A stretch of DNA of 64,000 nucleotides from Thermoleophilaceae bacterium (GTDB taxonomy: Bacteria > Actinomycetota > Thermoleophilia > Solirubrobacterales > Thermoleophilaceae), in NCBI GenBank assembly GCA_040901445.1, contig JBBDYQ010000007.1, positions 124,001 to 188,000 on the forward strand, in the 5' to 3' direction. Every line of letters starts with the position of its first letter. The first letter of the stretch is position 1. Under the pieces are notes generated by a model. It ran no database searches, had not been told where the DNA came from, and saw nothing but the letters and a program-made list of their open reading frames with translations. The position numbers and the translations under genes are program-made. Positions 38,184-45,983 of the stretch are shown here, in pieces.

Positions 38184-39113
38184 CTACGTGGCGACGGCGA
38201 TCAGCGTGATGTCGCCGGCGTCGAACGTCGGGGAGCCGCTGTTGGCCGCGCATTCGAGGCGCACGGTGTAGGTGCCGGCCGGCTTGAGGGCCGCGCCGGT
38301 GAAGGACGCCGAGGTTCCGCCGAGAGCGGGTGTCGAGTTCTCCGGCACGTACACCTGGTAGTCCTGGCTGATGTCCTCCGTCGCGGGGGCATCGAGCTCC
38401 AGCTTGCAGGGGAACTGATCATCGATCGTGTCCTCGCTCGCGTTGAAGCTCGCCGACGCGTTCGCGACGATCCGGCTCTCCACCGTCGTCGTGATCGTCG
38501 CCTGGACGAGCGTCGTCGGCCCACCGAAGGCCTGATTGGTGTCCGACGAGCCGTAAGCCGACGCGGTCGGCCCCGCCGGTCCCTGCACTCCGGTCGCTCC
38601 GGTCGGGCCTGCGGGCCCCTGCGGACCCGTCGCGCCCTGCAGCTGCGCGGCGTCGAGCCCGTCGACCTTGTCGGCGTTCAGGTTCGTGACGACGCCGGTG
38701 GCGTTGGTGGTGAACGGCGCCCCCGCGGGGTTGCCGAGGTCGAAGTGGCCCACCGTCGGGCCCTCCTGCGAGCGGAACAGGAACGCCTTGCCGCCGCGCA
38801 GGTTGTCCGCATACAGGCACGCCACGTTGTCGCCAGGAGGCGCGTCCGGAGCCCGGCAGCCATACACCGCGCCGCCGCCGCCGCCCTCCTGCGTGTTCGA
38901 CAGCCGCAGCGAGTAGCCGTCGCTGGCCGTCACCAGGCCCGTCTCCCCGCGCGAGCGGTTGCGCAGCTCGATCTCCACCGGCTCCCCGCGCGCGTTCCCG
39001 GCCGTGACCGCCCCGCCGCTGTCGCCCAGGGCCGCGTAGCCGGTGCCCGCGCTGGCCATCACCAGCGCGATCAGGGACAGGACGAACGACGGGCTCGGGT
39101 GCCGTGATCTCAT
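38184..39113 (-). CDS. Secreted collagen-like protein B
   Basis: 309 residues, paralogue of A with the same signal peptide and N-terminal domain, a collagen tract (GPQGPAGPTGATG) and a divergent C-terminal domain ending with PAGTYTVRLEC. ATG 39113 has an AAGGAGG Shine-Dalgarno, the strongest start of the three-gene unit, so B is the lead gene. It diverges from the LuxR regulator. Confidence 0.78.
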   Translation of the reverse strand: MRSRHPSPSFVLSLIALVMASAGTGYAALGDSGGAVTAGNARGEPVEIELRNRSRGETGLVTASDGYSLRLSNTQEGGGGGAVYGCRAPDAPPGDNVACLYADNLRGGKAFLFRSQEGPTVGHFDLGNPAGAPFTTNATGVVTNLNADKVDGLDAAQLQGATGPQGPAGPTGATGVQGPAGPTASAYGSSDTNQAFGGPTTLVQATITTTVESRIVANASASFNASEDTIDDQFPCKLELDAPATEDISQDYQVYVPENSTPALGGTSASFTGAALKPAGTYTVRLECAANSGSPTFDAGDITLIAVAT

Positions 39114-39167
39114 TTTCGACCTCCTTCGGGCGTGGACCGAGCCTCGCGTCCGCGGCGTCCCACCGCA

Positions 39168-39184
39168 TTGGGGGCGCACCCCAA
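39168..39184. promoter_or_regulatory. Candidate operator in the LuxR/collagen-like divergent region
   Basis: TTGGGG-GCGCA-CCCCAA, a perfect 6-5-6 inverted repeat located between the two divergent genes and 17 nt before the TAGCGT box of the LuxR gene. Candidate binding site for the adjacent regulator. Confidence 0.5.
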
Positions 39185-39200
39185 ACTTTTCGGGGGGCGC

Positions 39201-39206
39201 TAGCGT
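39201..39206 (+). promoter_or_regulatory. -10 box of the LuxR-type regulator
   Basis: TAGCGT, 7 nt before ATG 39214; leaderless pattern. Confidence 0.5.
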
Positions 39207-39213
39207 TGCGGCC

Positions 39214-42021
39214 ATGGCCCTCCTCGAGCGCGAAACCGAGCTCGAGATCCTCGCCGGCGCGATCGGAGCGGCCGCCGACGGGGACGGATCGTGCGTCGTC
39301 GTGCAGGGCCCCGCCGGGATAGGCAAGACGCGTCTCGTCGCCGCCGCCCGTGAGCAGGCCGCCCGGTCCGGGGTCCGCGCGCTCGCGGCGAGGGGAGGCG
39401 AGCTGGAGCGCGACTTCGCGTTCGGCGTGGTGCGCCGGCTCTTCGAGCCGGTGGTGCGAGAGGGCCGGGACGCGACCTTCGACGGCGCGGCCTCTCTCGC
39501 CGCCCCGGTCCTCGGAACGGGCAAGGCCGGCCCGCTCGACGCGGATCCGTCCGCGGCCCTGCTCCACGGCCTCTACTGGGCGCTCGCGAATGCGGCAGCC
39601 GAGGAGCCGCTGCTCGTGGCCGTCGATGACGCACACTGGGCCGACCCGGCGTCCCTGCGCTGGCTCGCCTACGTGATGAACCGGCTCGAGGAGCTTCCGG
39701 TCGCGGTCCTCGTCGCCGCGCGCACCGACGAGCCCGAAGCGGCGCCGGCACCGCTCGCGATGCTCTCCTCGGGGTCGGGCACCCGCCTCGTCTCCCCCGC
39801 GCCGCTCACTGCCGGCGCCGTCGCGTCGATCGTGCGAGCGCGGGTGGAGAAGCAAGCCGACGACGAGTTCTGCGAGGCCTGCCACACGGCGACCGCCGGG
39901 AACCCGTTCATGCTCGGTGCGCTGCTCGACGCCGTCGAGTCCGACCAGGTCGCTACGGACGCGAGCGGCGCGGCACGGGTTGAGGCGCTCGGGCCGGAGT
40001 CGATCGCGCGGGCGATCCTGCCCCGGCTCGCCCGCCTCTCCGAGGAGGCCGGCGCCCTGGCGGAGGCGGTGGCTGTGCTGGGGGTCGCGGCGCCGCTGCG
40101 GCACGCGGCGGCGGTGGCGGGCGTGGAGCTCGACGCCGCGGGCGACGCCGCCGACGCGCTCGCCGACGCGGGCGTCCTCACGCCCGGGCGCCCGCTCGAC
40201 TTCGTGCACCCGGTGGTGCGCGCCTCGATCCACGCCGAGCTGCGCCCGGCACAGCGCACCCGCGGTCACCGCGCCGCGGCGGAGCTGCTCGCCGCGGAGG
40301 GCGAGGACGAGGATCGGATCGCCGCGCACCTGCTCCACACAGAGGCCGGAAGCGACCCCTGGGTGGTCGAGATGCTGCGGTCGGCGGCGGGCGGCGCGCT
40401 GGCGAGCGGGGCGGCCGACGCCGCTGTGGCCCACCTGCGCCGCGCGCTCGCCGAGCCGCCGCCGGCGGAGCTGCGCGGCGCCTTGCTCGCGGAGCTCGGC
40501 AGCGCCGAGGCGCGCGTGCCCGACCCCGCCGCCGAGAAGCACCTGCGGCAGGCGGTCGAGCTGCTGGAGGAGCCGCTGCCGCGGGCTGCCGCGGAGCATG
40601 AGCTGGGCCGCGCGCTGATGCTCGGCGGGCGGCTTCCCGACGCGGTGGAGGTGCTCGATCGCGCGATCGAGAAGCTCGGGGACCCGGATGCGGAGCTGTC
40701 GATGACGCTCGAGGCCGAGCTGCTGAACGCGGCGCGGCTCGACCTCTCCACGCGCCCGCTGGCCGCCCGGCGGGTGGCCGCGACGGTGACGCGCGCCGAG
40801 CGCGGCGGCTCACCCGGCGAACGGCTGCTGCTGGCCAACCTGGCGTACGAGACCGCCCTCACCGGCCACTCCGCCGAGCGGGCGGCGCGGCTCGCCGAGC
40901 GGGCGCTGGGCAACGGGGCGCTGCTCGAGGAGGCGGGGCCGGGAGGAGCGCCGTTCATCGGAGCGGCGAACGCCCTGGCGCTCTGCGAGCGGCTGGACCT
41001 CGCCCGCCAGGCCTTCGACGACGCCCTCGACGCGGCGCGGGCGCGCGGTTCCGCGCTCGGGCACTCGATCGCCTCGTGCTTCCGCTCGCAGGTCGCGTAC
41101 CGCCTGGGCGACCTGCGCGAGGCCGAGGCCGACGCCCGCGGCTCGCTGGAGGTCGCGGGGCTCCACGGCTGGGCGCTGGGTCTGCCCGCCTCACTCGCAT
41201 TCCTCATCGACGTGCTGATCGAGCGCGGCGAGCTGGAGCAGGCGGCCGCCGCGCTCGAGCGCAGCGGCCTGGGTGAGGAGATCCCCGACTCGGTGATGTT
41301 CACCCCGCTGGTGGACAGCCGCGGGCGGCTGCGGATCGCCCAGAGCCGGCTGGAGGAGGGGATCGAGGACCTTCTGCTGTGCGGTCGTCGCCAGGAGGAG
41401 TGGGGCTCCCCGAACCCGTCCGTGATCCCGTGGCGCTCGCACGCGGCGGTCGCCTGCGTCCGGCTTGGCCGCAGCGAGGACGCCACGCGCCTCGCGCGCG
41501 AGGAGGTGGAGCTGGCCCGGGCCTTCGGGGCGCCCCGCGCGCTGGGCATGGCGCTCCGCGCCGCCGGCATCGCCGAGGGTGGGGACACGGGCCTCGCGCT
41601 GCTGCGCGAGACGGTTGAGACCCTCGCGGGCTCCATGGGGCGCCTCGAGCACGCCCGCGCGCTCGTGGCGCTCGGCTCGGCGCTGCGCCGCGCCGGCGAG
41701 CGCGCGGCCGCCCGCGACCCGCTGCGCCAGGGCCTGGACCTCGCACGGCGCTGCGGCGCCGGCGCGCTCGCCGAGGAGGCGCGGGAGGAGCTCGCAGCCA
41801 CGGGCGCCCGGCTGCGGCGAGAGGCTCTCAGCGGCGTGGATTCCCTCACCCCGAGCGAGCGCCGGGTGGCCACCATGGCCGCACAGAGCATGTCCAACCG
41901 GGAGATCGCCCAGGCGCTGTTCGTGACGATCAAGACCGTCGAGGTCCACCTCGGCCACACGTACGGGAAGCTCGAGATCTCCTCGCGCGGCGAGCTTCCC
42001 GAAGCACTTCGCGGGGGGTGA
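39214..42021 (+). CDS. Large LuxR-type (LAL) transcriptional regulator
   Basis: 935 residues. N-terminal AAA ATPase with Walker A GPAGIGKT (32-39) and Walker B LLVAVDDAHWAD. A long TPR-like helical middle follows. The C-terminal LuxR helix-turn-helix is LTPSERRVATMAAQSMSNREIAQALF with VKTVEVHLGH-like recognition helix (TIKTVEVHLGHTYGKL). MalT-type signal-integrating activator. Diverges from the collagen-like operon, its likeliest target. Confidence 0.92.
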   Translation: MALLERETELEILAGAIGAAADGDGSCVVVQGPAGIGKTRLVAAAREQAARSGVRALAARGGELERDFAFGVVRRLFEPVVREGRDATFDGAASLAAPVLGTGKAGPLDADPSAALLHGLYWALANAAAEEPLLVAVDDAHWADPASLRWLAYVMNRLEELPVAVLVAARTDEPEAAPAPLAMLSSGSGTRLVSPAPLTAGAVASIVRARVEKQADDEFCEACHTATAGNPFMLGALLDAVESDQVATDASGAARVEALGPESIARAILPRLARLSEEAGALAEAVAVLGVAAPLRHAAAVAGVELDAAGDAADALADAGVLTPGRPLDFVHPVVRASIHAELRPAQRTRGHRAAAELLAAEGEDEDRIAAHLLHTEAGSDPWVVEMLRSAAGGALASGAADAAVAHLRRALAEPPPAELRGALLAELGSAEARVPDPAAEKHLRQAVELLEEPLPRAAAEHELGRALMLGGRLPDAVEVLDRAIEKLGDPDAELSMTLEAELLNAARLDLSTRPLAARRVAATVTRAERGGSPGERLLLANLAYETALTGHSAERAARLAERALGNGALLEEAGPGGAPFIGAANALALCERLDLARQAFDDALDAARARGSALGHSIASCFRSQVAYRLGDLREAEADARGSLEVAGLHGWALGLPASLAFLIDVLIERGELEQAAAALERSGLGEEIPDSVMFTPLVDSRGRLRIAQSRLEEGIEDLLLCGRRQEEWGSPNPSVIPWRSHAAVACVRLGRSEDATRLAREEVELARAFGAPRALGMALRAAGIAEGGDTGLALLRETVETLAGSMGRLEHARALVALGSALRRAGERAAARDPLRQGLDLARRCGAGALAEEAREELAATGARLRREALSGVDSLTPSERRVATMAAQSMSNREIAQALFVTIKTVEVHLGHTYGKLEISSRGELPEALRGG

Positions 42022-42022
42022 G

Positions 42023-42448
42023 CTACTCAACCTCCACGATCACCGTCACGGGCCCGTCGTTGACCAGCTCCACGGCCATGCGCGCGCCAAACCGCCCGCC
42101 CTGCGCCCCGAGGGTCTCGCGCACCCGCTCGTACAGCGGCTCGGCCTGCTCGGGCGGCGCCGCGTCCACGAAGCTCGGGCGATTGCCTTTCCCGGTGTCG
42201 CCGTAGAGCGTGAACTGGCTGACGCAGAGGACCTCGCCGCCGGACTCGGTGACCGAGCGGTTCATGCGCCCGTCCTCGTCCTCGAACACGCGCAGCGCGA
42301 GCAGCTTGCGGGCGAGGCGATCGGCCTGGTCGGGGACGTCGCCGCGGCGGATGCCGAGCAGCACGAGCAGCCCGGGGCCGATCTCGGCCACCCGCTCTCC
42401 ATCCACGGTCACCGAGGCCGAGCTCACGCGTTGGACGAGGGCGCGCAC
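42023..42448 (-). CDS. dtd: D-aminoacyl-tRNA deacylase
   Basis: 141 residues. Removes D-amino acids from tRNA. Diagnostic motifs SQFTLYGDT and VNDGPVTVIVE (the Gly-cisPro region is NDGPVT). Normal length. Converges on the LuxR gene with one base between the stops. Confidence 0.95.
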   Translation of the reverse strand: MRALVQRVSSASVTVDGERVAEIGPGLLVLLGIRRGDVPDQADRLARKLLALRVFEDEDGRMNRSVTESGGEVLCVSQFTLYGDTGKGNRPSFVDAAPPEQAEPLYERVRETLGAQGGRFGARMAVELVNDGPVTVIVEVE

Positions 42449-42474
42449 GGACGGGCACCGTACCCTCTCCCGCC

Positions 42475-42909
42475 ATGGCCGCCGTGGACGTCATCGACTC
42501 CTACCTGGGTGCCCTGCCGGGCGGGTCGCGCCGGCTAGCCCCTGGTGAATGGGGCTTGACGCTGCCACCGGAGGCCGCGGGCGGCTGGCCTCTGGAGATC
42601 GGGCTGCGGGTGGCCGACGAGCTGCTGCGCGTGCAGGCGTTCGCCGCCCCCGCCGACGACGCCTACGACCCGTGGGGCTTCCTGTTCGTGAACCGCTCCA
42701 CGCGCCTCGTGCGCTTCGGTTGCACCGGCGCGGGCGACATCTGGGTGCACGGCGACGTGCCGGTGGCGGCGGTCGACGACCGGATGGTGGACCGCCTGCT
42801 GGGCCTCGTGGTCGAGGCCGCGGTGCTCGCGCGCAGCTACGCGGCCTCGGCGCGCGGCGAGGAGCCGCCGGCGGCCGCGGACGCGGGCTCGTGGCTCACG
42901 CCGCGTTGA
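42475..42909 (+). CDS. YbjN-like/T3S-chaperone-fold protein
   Basis: 144 residues. The pattern of short strands and helices with LEIGLRVADELLRVQAFAAP and TRLVRFGCTGAGDIWVHGDVPV resembles YbjN/type-III-chaperone-like domains common in actinobacteria. No catalytic motif. TACCCT at 42461-42466 is 8 nt before ATG. Function unknown. Confidence 0.55.
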   Translation: MAAVDVIDSYLGALPGGSRRLAPGEWGLTLPPEAAGGWPLEIGLRVADELLRVQAFAAPADDAYDPWGFLFVNRSTRLVRFGCTGAGDIWVHGDVPVAAVDDRMVDRLLGLVVEAAVLARSYAASARGEEPPAAADAGSWLTPR

Positions 42910-43255
42910 GGCGGTCCCGGTAGCGCCGGTAGTCGGCGCGGTCCGGGCGCATGCCGGCGGCAAGCGTGAGGTGGCGCCTGGCCTCGCGGCGACGGCCGGT
43001 CTTCTCCAGGGAGCGGCCGAGGCAGAAGTGGGCGAAGTCGTTGGTGGGGTGGCGCTCGACCACGGCGGCGAACTCCTCGCGGGCGGCGTCATAGCGGCCG
43101 GAACGGAAGTACGCCCGTCCCAGCGCCTCGCGGATGGAGCTCTTGTCCGGCTCGGCGGACCGCGCCCGCTCCAGCGAGATGGCCGCGGCGGCGAAGTCAC
43201 CCGCCTCCAGGAGGGCGCTCCCGCGCTTGAAGAGGTCGTACACGTGCTCAGCCAT
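42896..43255 (-). CDS. TPR-repeat protein
   Basis: 119 residues with three TPR-like units: AGDFAAAAISLERARSAEPD, GRAYFRSGRYDAAREEFAAV and GRSLEKTGRRREARRHLTLA. Cytosolic; probably a scaffold. Overlaps the YbjN-like gene end by 14 bp (convergent). A TACCCT box lies 13 nt before the ATG. Confidence 0.75.
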   Translation of the reverse strand: MAEHVYDLFKRGSALLEAGDFAAAAISLERARSAEPDKSSIREALGRAYFRSGRYDAAREEFAAVVERHPTNDFAHFCLGRSLEKTGRRREARRHLTLAAGMRPDRADYRRYRDRLNAA

Positions 43256-43330
43256 GCGTCCTCGATCGAGGGTAGCGGCAGCCGCCGGGGGCGCAAGCGG
43301 CTCGGACGGATGAGCGATCTACCTCACCAC

Positions 43331-43387
43331 CGTCCTGCTTTGGGGGGCGGCGGCTTCAGGCGGTCGTATAGGCCCCCAGGGCAGGAA
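43331..43387. repeat. Dispersed repeat family 2, copy B
   Basis: Same element as 24346-24399: CCGTCCTGCTTTGGGGG, GGCGGCTTCAGGCGG and CCCCCAGGGCAGGA. It lies downstream of the minus-strand coaBC gene, in the same relation as copy A to its neighbour, so it may end transcription of the gmk operon. No T-run. Confidence 0.8.
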
Positions 43388-43407
43388 GCTTGCCCGCGGA
43401 GATGCCG

Positions 43408-44682
43408 CTAGTCGGCGGGCGCGGCCGGCGCGTGGGGCGCCTGCGCCCGCAGCGTCTCGACGGCGTCGAGGATCGCGCGGGCCACCTCGGCCTTCGAGCC
43501 GAACGGCACCGGCTGCACCCCACCCGGCGTGACGATCGAGACCTCGTTCTCCTCACTGTCGAAGCCGATGTCGGCGCGCGAGATGTCGTTGACCACCACC
43601 GCGTCGAGGCGCTTGCGCTCGAGCTTGCCCGCGGCTCGCTCGGCGGCGCCCTCGCCGTGCTCCGCCGCGAAGCCCACCAGCGTCTGGCCCTGCCGGCGCT
43701 CGCCCGAGAGGGCAGCGAGCACGTCGGTGGTGGCCTCGAGCGCCAGCGCCAGGCCGTCGCGGCCCGCCTTCTTGATCTTGTCGTCCTCGCGCGCCGCCGG
43801 GCGGAAGTCGGCCACGGCGGCGGCCATGACGAGGACGTCGCAGCCGGCGAACTCGGTGCGCGCGGCGGCCTCGAGCTCCGCCGCGGTCTCGACGTCCACG
43901 AAGCGGACGCCGTCGGGACGCGGGAGCGCGACGTTCGCGGCGATCACGCAGACGTCGGCGCCGCGGCGGGCGGCCTCCTCCGCCACGGCCAGGCCCATGC
44001 GGCCCGACGAGCGGTTGCCCACGTAGCGCACGCTGTCGATGGGCTCGCGGGTGCCGCCCGCCGTGACGAGCACCCGCAGGCCGTCGAGGGAACGTGGCGC
44101 GAAGCCGCCCCCGCCGACTGCCGCCTCCGCCGCGGCGAGGATCTCGGGGGGCTCGGCGAGGCGGCCCACGCCCCACTCCCCCTTCGAGGCCAGCGACCCG
44201 ACGCCGGGCGGCACGAGGTGCGCCCCGCGTGCCTCGAGCAGCTGCACGCCGGCGCGGGTGGCGGGGTGCTCCCACATCGCATCGTTCATCGCGGGCGCCA
44301 GCACGAGCGGGGCTCGGCAGGCAAGCGCCGCGCTGGTCAAGAGGTTGTCGGCCAAGCCGTGCGCCAGCTTGGCGAGCGTGTTGGCCGAGGCGGGCGCGAT
44401 CACGAACGCGTCGGCGCGGCGGACCAGCTCGAGGTGGGAGATCGGATCGTGGCTCGGCGCGGGGTCGCCCGGGAACGCGCCCCGCGCGGGATCCGGCTCG
44501 AACTCGTCCACGAGCACGGGAGCGCCGGTGATGCCCTCGAAGGTGGCGCGCCCCACGAACTCGAGGCTCGCGGGCGTCTGAACCACGCGCACCGCGTGGC
44601 CGGCCCTGCCCGCCAGGCGCACGAGCTCCACCGCCTTGTAGGCGGCGATCCCCCCGGATACTCCGACGAGCAGCCTGGCCAT
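43408..44682 (-). CDS. coaBC: Phosphopantothenoylcysteine decarboxylase/synthetase
   Basis: 424 residues. Two coenzyme-A steps. CoaC half: GVSGGIAAYKAVELVR, ASANTLAKLAHGLADN and PAMNDAMW. CoaB half: VTAGGTREPIDSVRYVGN, KIKKAG and VVNDISRADIGFDSEENEV. Follows rpoZ by 8 bp, the conserved actinobacterial order. Confidence 0.95.
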   Translation of the reverse strand: MARLLVGVSGGIAAYKAVELVRLAGRAGHAVRVVQTPASLEFVGRATFEGITGAPVLVDEFEPDPARGAFPGDPAPSHDPISHLELVRRADAFVIAPASANTLAKLAHGLADNLLTSAALACRAPLVLAPAMNDAMWEHPATRAGVQLLEARGAHLVPPGVGSLASKGEWGVGRLAEPPEILAAAEAAVGGGGFAPRSLDGLRVLVTAGGTREPIDSVRYVGNRSSGRMGLAVAEEAARRGADVCVIAANVALPRPDGVRFVDVETAAELEAAARTEFAGCDVLVMAAAVADFRPAAREDDKIKKAGRDGLALALEATTDVLAALSGERRQGQTLVGFAAEHGEGAAERAAGKLERKRLDAVVVNDISRADIGFDSEENEVSIVTPGGVQPVPFGSKAEVARAILDAVETLRAQAPHAPAAPAD

Positions 44683-44690
44683 GCGGATGC

Positions 44691-44921
44691 CTACTGGCGG
44701 TAGCGGTACTTGATCTTGTCGGCCGCGATCTCCTCGAGCGCGATCTTGAGGTAGTTCTTCGACTCCGTCTCGACCATCGGCGGCGGGTACTCGTCGAACG
44801 TCCCCTCGCCGAGGTTGTGGTAGTAGGAGTTGATCTGCCGGGCGCGCTTGGCGGACATGATGACGGTCGCGTAGTGCGAGTCGGCGCGCTCCAGCAGGGT
44901 GTCGAGGCGTGGCTTGATCAT
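44691..44921 (-). CDS. rpoZ: RNA polymerase omega subunit
   Basis: 76 residues. KPRLDTLLERADSHYATVIMSAKRARQIN and NYLKIALEEIAADKIKYRY are typical. ATG 44921 overlaps the gmk stop (ATGA); an in-frame GTG two codons earlier is the alternative. Confidence 0.92.
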   Translation of the reverse strand: MIKPRLDTLLERADSHYATVIMSAKRARQINSYYHNLGEGTFDEYPPPMVETESKNYLKIALEEIAADKIKYRYRQ

Positions 44922-45475
44922 GGCCACAGCGTAGCGATGAGCCGCGTGAGCTCCGCCACAGCCTGCTCCAGATCGTCGTTGACGAGCTTGTGCTCGAACT
45001 CCTCCCGGGCCCGCAGCTCCCGCTCCGCGACCGCGAGGCGGGCGGCGATCCGGTCGGGCGACTCGGTGCCCCTGCCCTCCAGCCGCTCGCGCAGAGTGGC
45101 GATCGAGGGGGGCTCCACAAACACGCGCACCGCGTCCGGCAGCGTCTCCTTCACCTGCCGGGCGCCCTCGAGCTCGATCTCGAGCACCAGCGCGCGGCAG
45201 TCGCGCTCGAGCTCGGAGCGCGGGGTCCCATACCAGTTGCCGGCGTAGCTGGCGTGTTCGAGGAACTCCCCGGCGGCGAGGCGCCCCTCGAACTCCTCGC
45301 GCGTGAGGAAGTGGTAGTCGCCGCCGTCCACCTCGCCCGGGCGCGCCTCGCGGGTGGTGGCCGAGACCGACAGGCAGAGCCCCGGCATCCGCGCCATCAG
45401 CTCCCGGATCAGCGTGCCCTTCCCGACTCCGGAGGGGCCGGTGACGACCAGGACGCGTGCGGGCTGCTCAGCTAT
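44918..45475 (-). CDS. gmk: Guanylate kinase with no canonical start codon
   Basis: 185 residues if initiated at ATA 45475. Phosphorylates GMP. P-loop VTGPSGVGKGT, SVSATTREARPGEVDGGDYHFLT and EIELEGARQV are intact. No ATG, GTG or TTG lies in frame within about 20 codons before the P-loop; the nearest ATG is deep inside mihF and would add about 25 unrelated residues. The codon overlapping the mihF stop in the ATGA-like register is ATA (ATAG). Starting there gives AEQPARVLVVTGPSG, exactly the expected N-terminus. Confidence 0.85.
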   Translation of the reverse strand: MAEQPARVLVVTGPSGVGKGTLIRELMARMPGLCLSVSATTREARPGEVDGGDYHFLTREEFEGRLAAGEFLEHASYAGNWYGTPRSELERDCRALVLEIELEGARQVKETLPDAVRVFVEPPSIATLRERLEGRGTESPDRIAARLAVAERELRAREEFEHKLVNDDLEQAVAELTRLIATLWP

Positions 45476-45816
45476 CGCCGGAGGTGCGAGACGAGCTCGG
45501 CCCGCTGGCGCTCGGACAGGCCGCCGATGGTCTTGCTGGGCGAGATCCGGCATTGCGTGAGGATCCGGTTGGCCTTGACGCGCCCGTACTTGGGCACTGC
45601 GAGCAGGATGTCGAACACCTTGGCCGACTCGATGTACCTCGGCGGGTCCAGCAGGAGCCCGTGGATCTGGACCCTGCCCCCCTTGAGATCGCGCTTGAGG
45701 CGGGCCCTCTGCGTGCGGATGTCGTTGGCGCGTTTGAGGGCGTCGAGCCGCTGCGCCAGCGATCGCTCGGGGGCCGCACCGGTCGTGGACTTCGGCGGCG
45801 ACTGGGCGGGCGGCAT
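45472..45816 (-). CDS. mihF: Actinobacterial integration host factor (mIHF/sIHF type)
   Basis: 114 residues. Nucleoid-associated DNA-binding protein. LAVPKYGRVKANRILTQ and GLSERQRAEL match the H2TH-like core of mIHF (PKVGKVKAxxIM, GLGxRQR). The mihF-gmk-rpoZ-coaBC order is as in Mycobacterium. Start ATG 45816 preceded by a TAGACT box at 8 nt. Confidence 0.9.
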   Translation of the reverse strand: MPPAQSPPKSTTGAAPERSLAQRLDALKRANDIRTQRARLKRDLKGGRVQIHGLLLDPPRYIESAKVFDILLAVPKYGRVKANRILTQCRISPSKTIGGLSERQRAELVSHLRR

Positions 45817-45824
45817 GGGCGGCG

Positions 45825-45852
45825 AGTCTACACAGATCGGGCTGCCTGTCAG
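45825..45852 (-). promoter_or_regulatory. Promoter of the mihF-gmk-rpoZ-coaBC operon
   Basis: -10 TAGACT (45825-45830) and, after a 16-bp spacer, CTGACA (45847-45852) as -35. The -10 is 8 nt from the ATG, so the message is leaderless. The remaining bases to 45983 are relatively AT-rich and hold no gene. Confidence 0.6.
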
Positions 45853-45983
45853 CCGCGATTCCGCAAAATCTCGGTGAATTCACCTGGACCTCGACCTGAG
45901 GTGGAGGTTGCTTTGGGCTGGTTGACTGTTTTCCCTTCGTTTGCAGGGTTTTTCAACCTGACCCAGAGCACGTGTGTGACCAC

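Noticed and set aside
37440-38640. Collagen-like Gly-X-Y tracts as evidence of eukaryotic origin
   Set aside because: Short bacterial collagen-like tracts are common; signal peptide and base composition are native.
44921-45883. Long upstream extension of gmk into and beyond mihF
   Set aside because: The added residues are the antisense-like, low-information product of the mihF frame shift; family N-termini start about 12 residues before the P-loop.
45850-45983. A small gene or REP copy in the AT-richer gap after pyrD
   Set aside because: Only a degenerate AACCTGACCC resemblance and no open frame with a plausible start; too weak to call.
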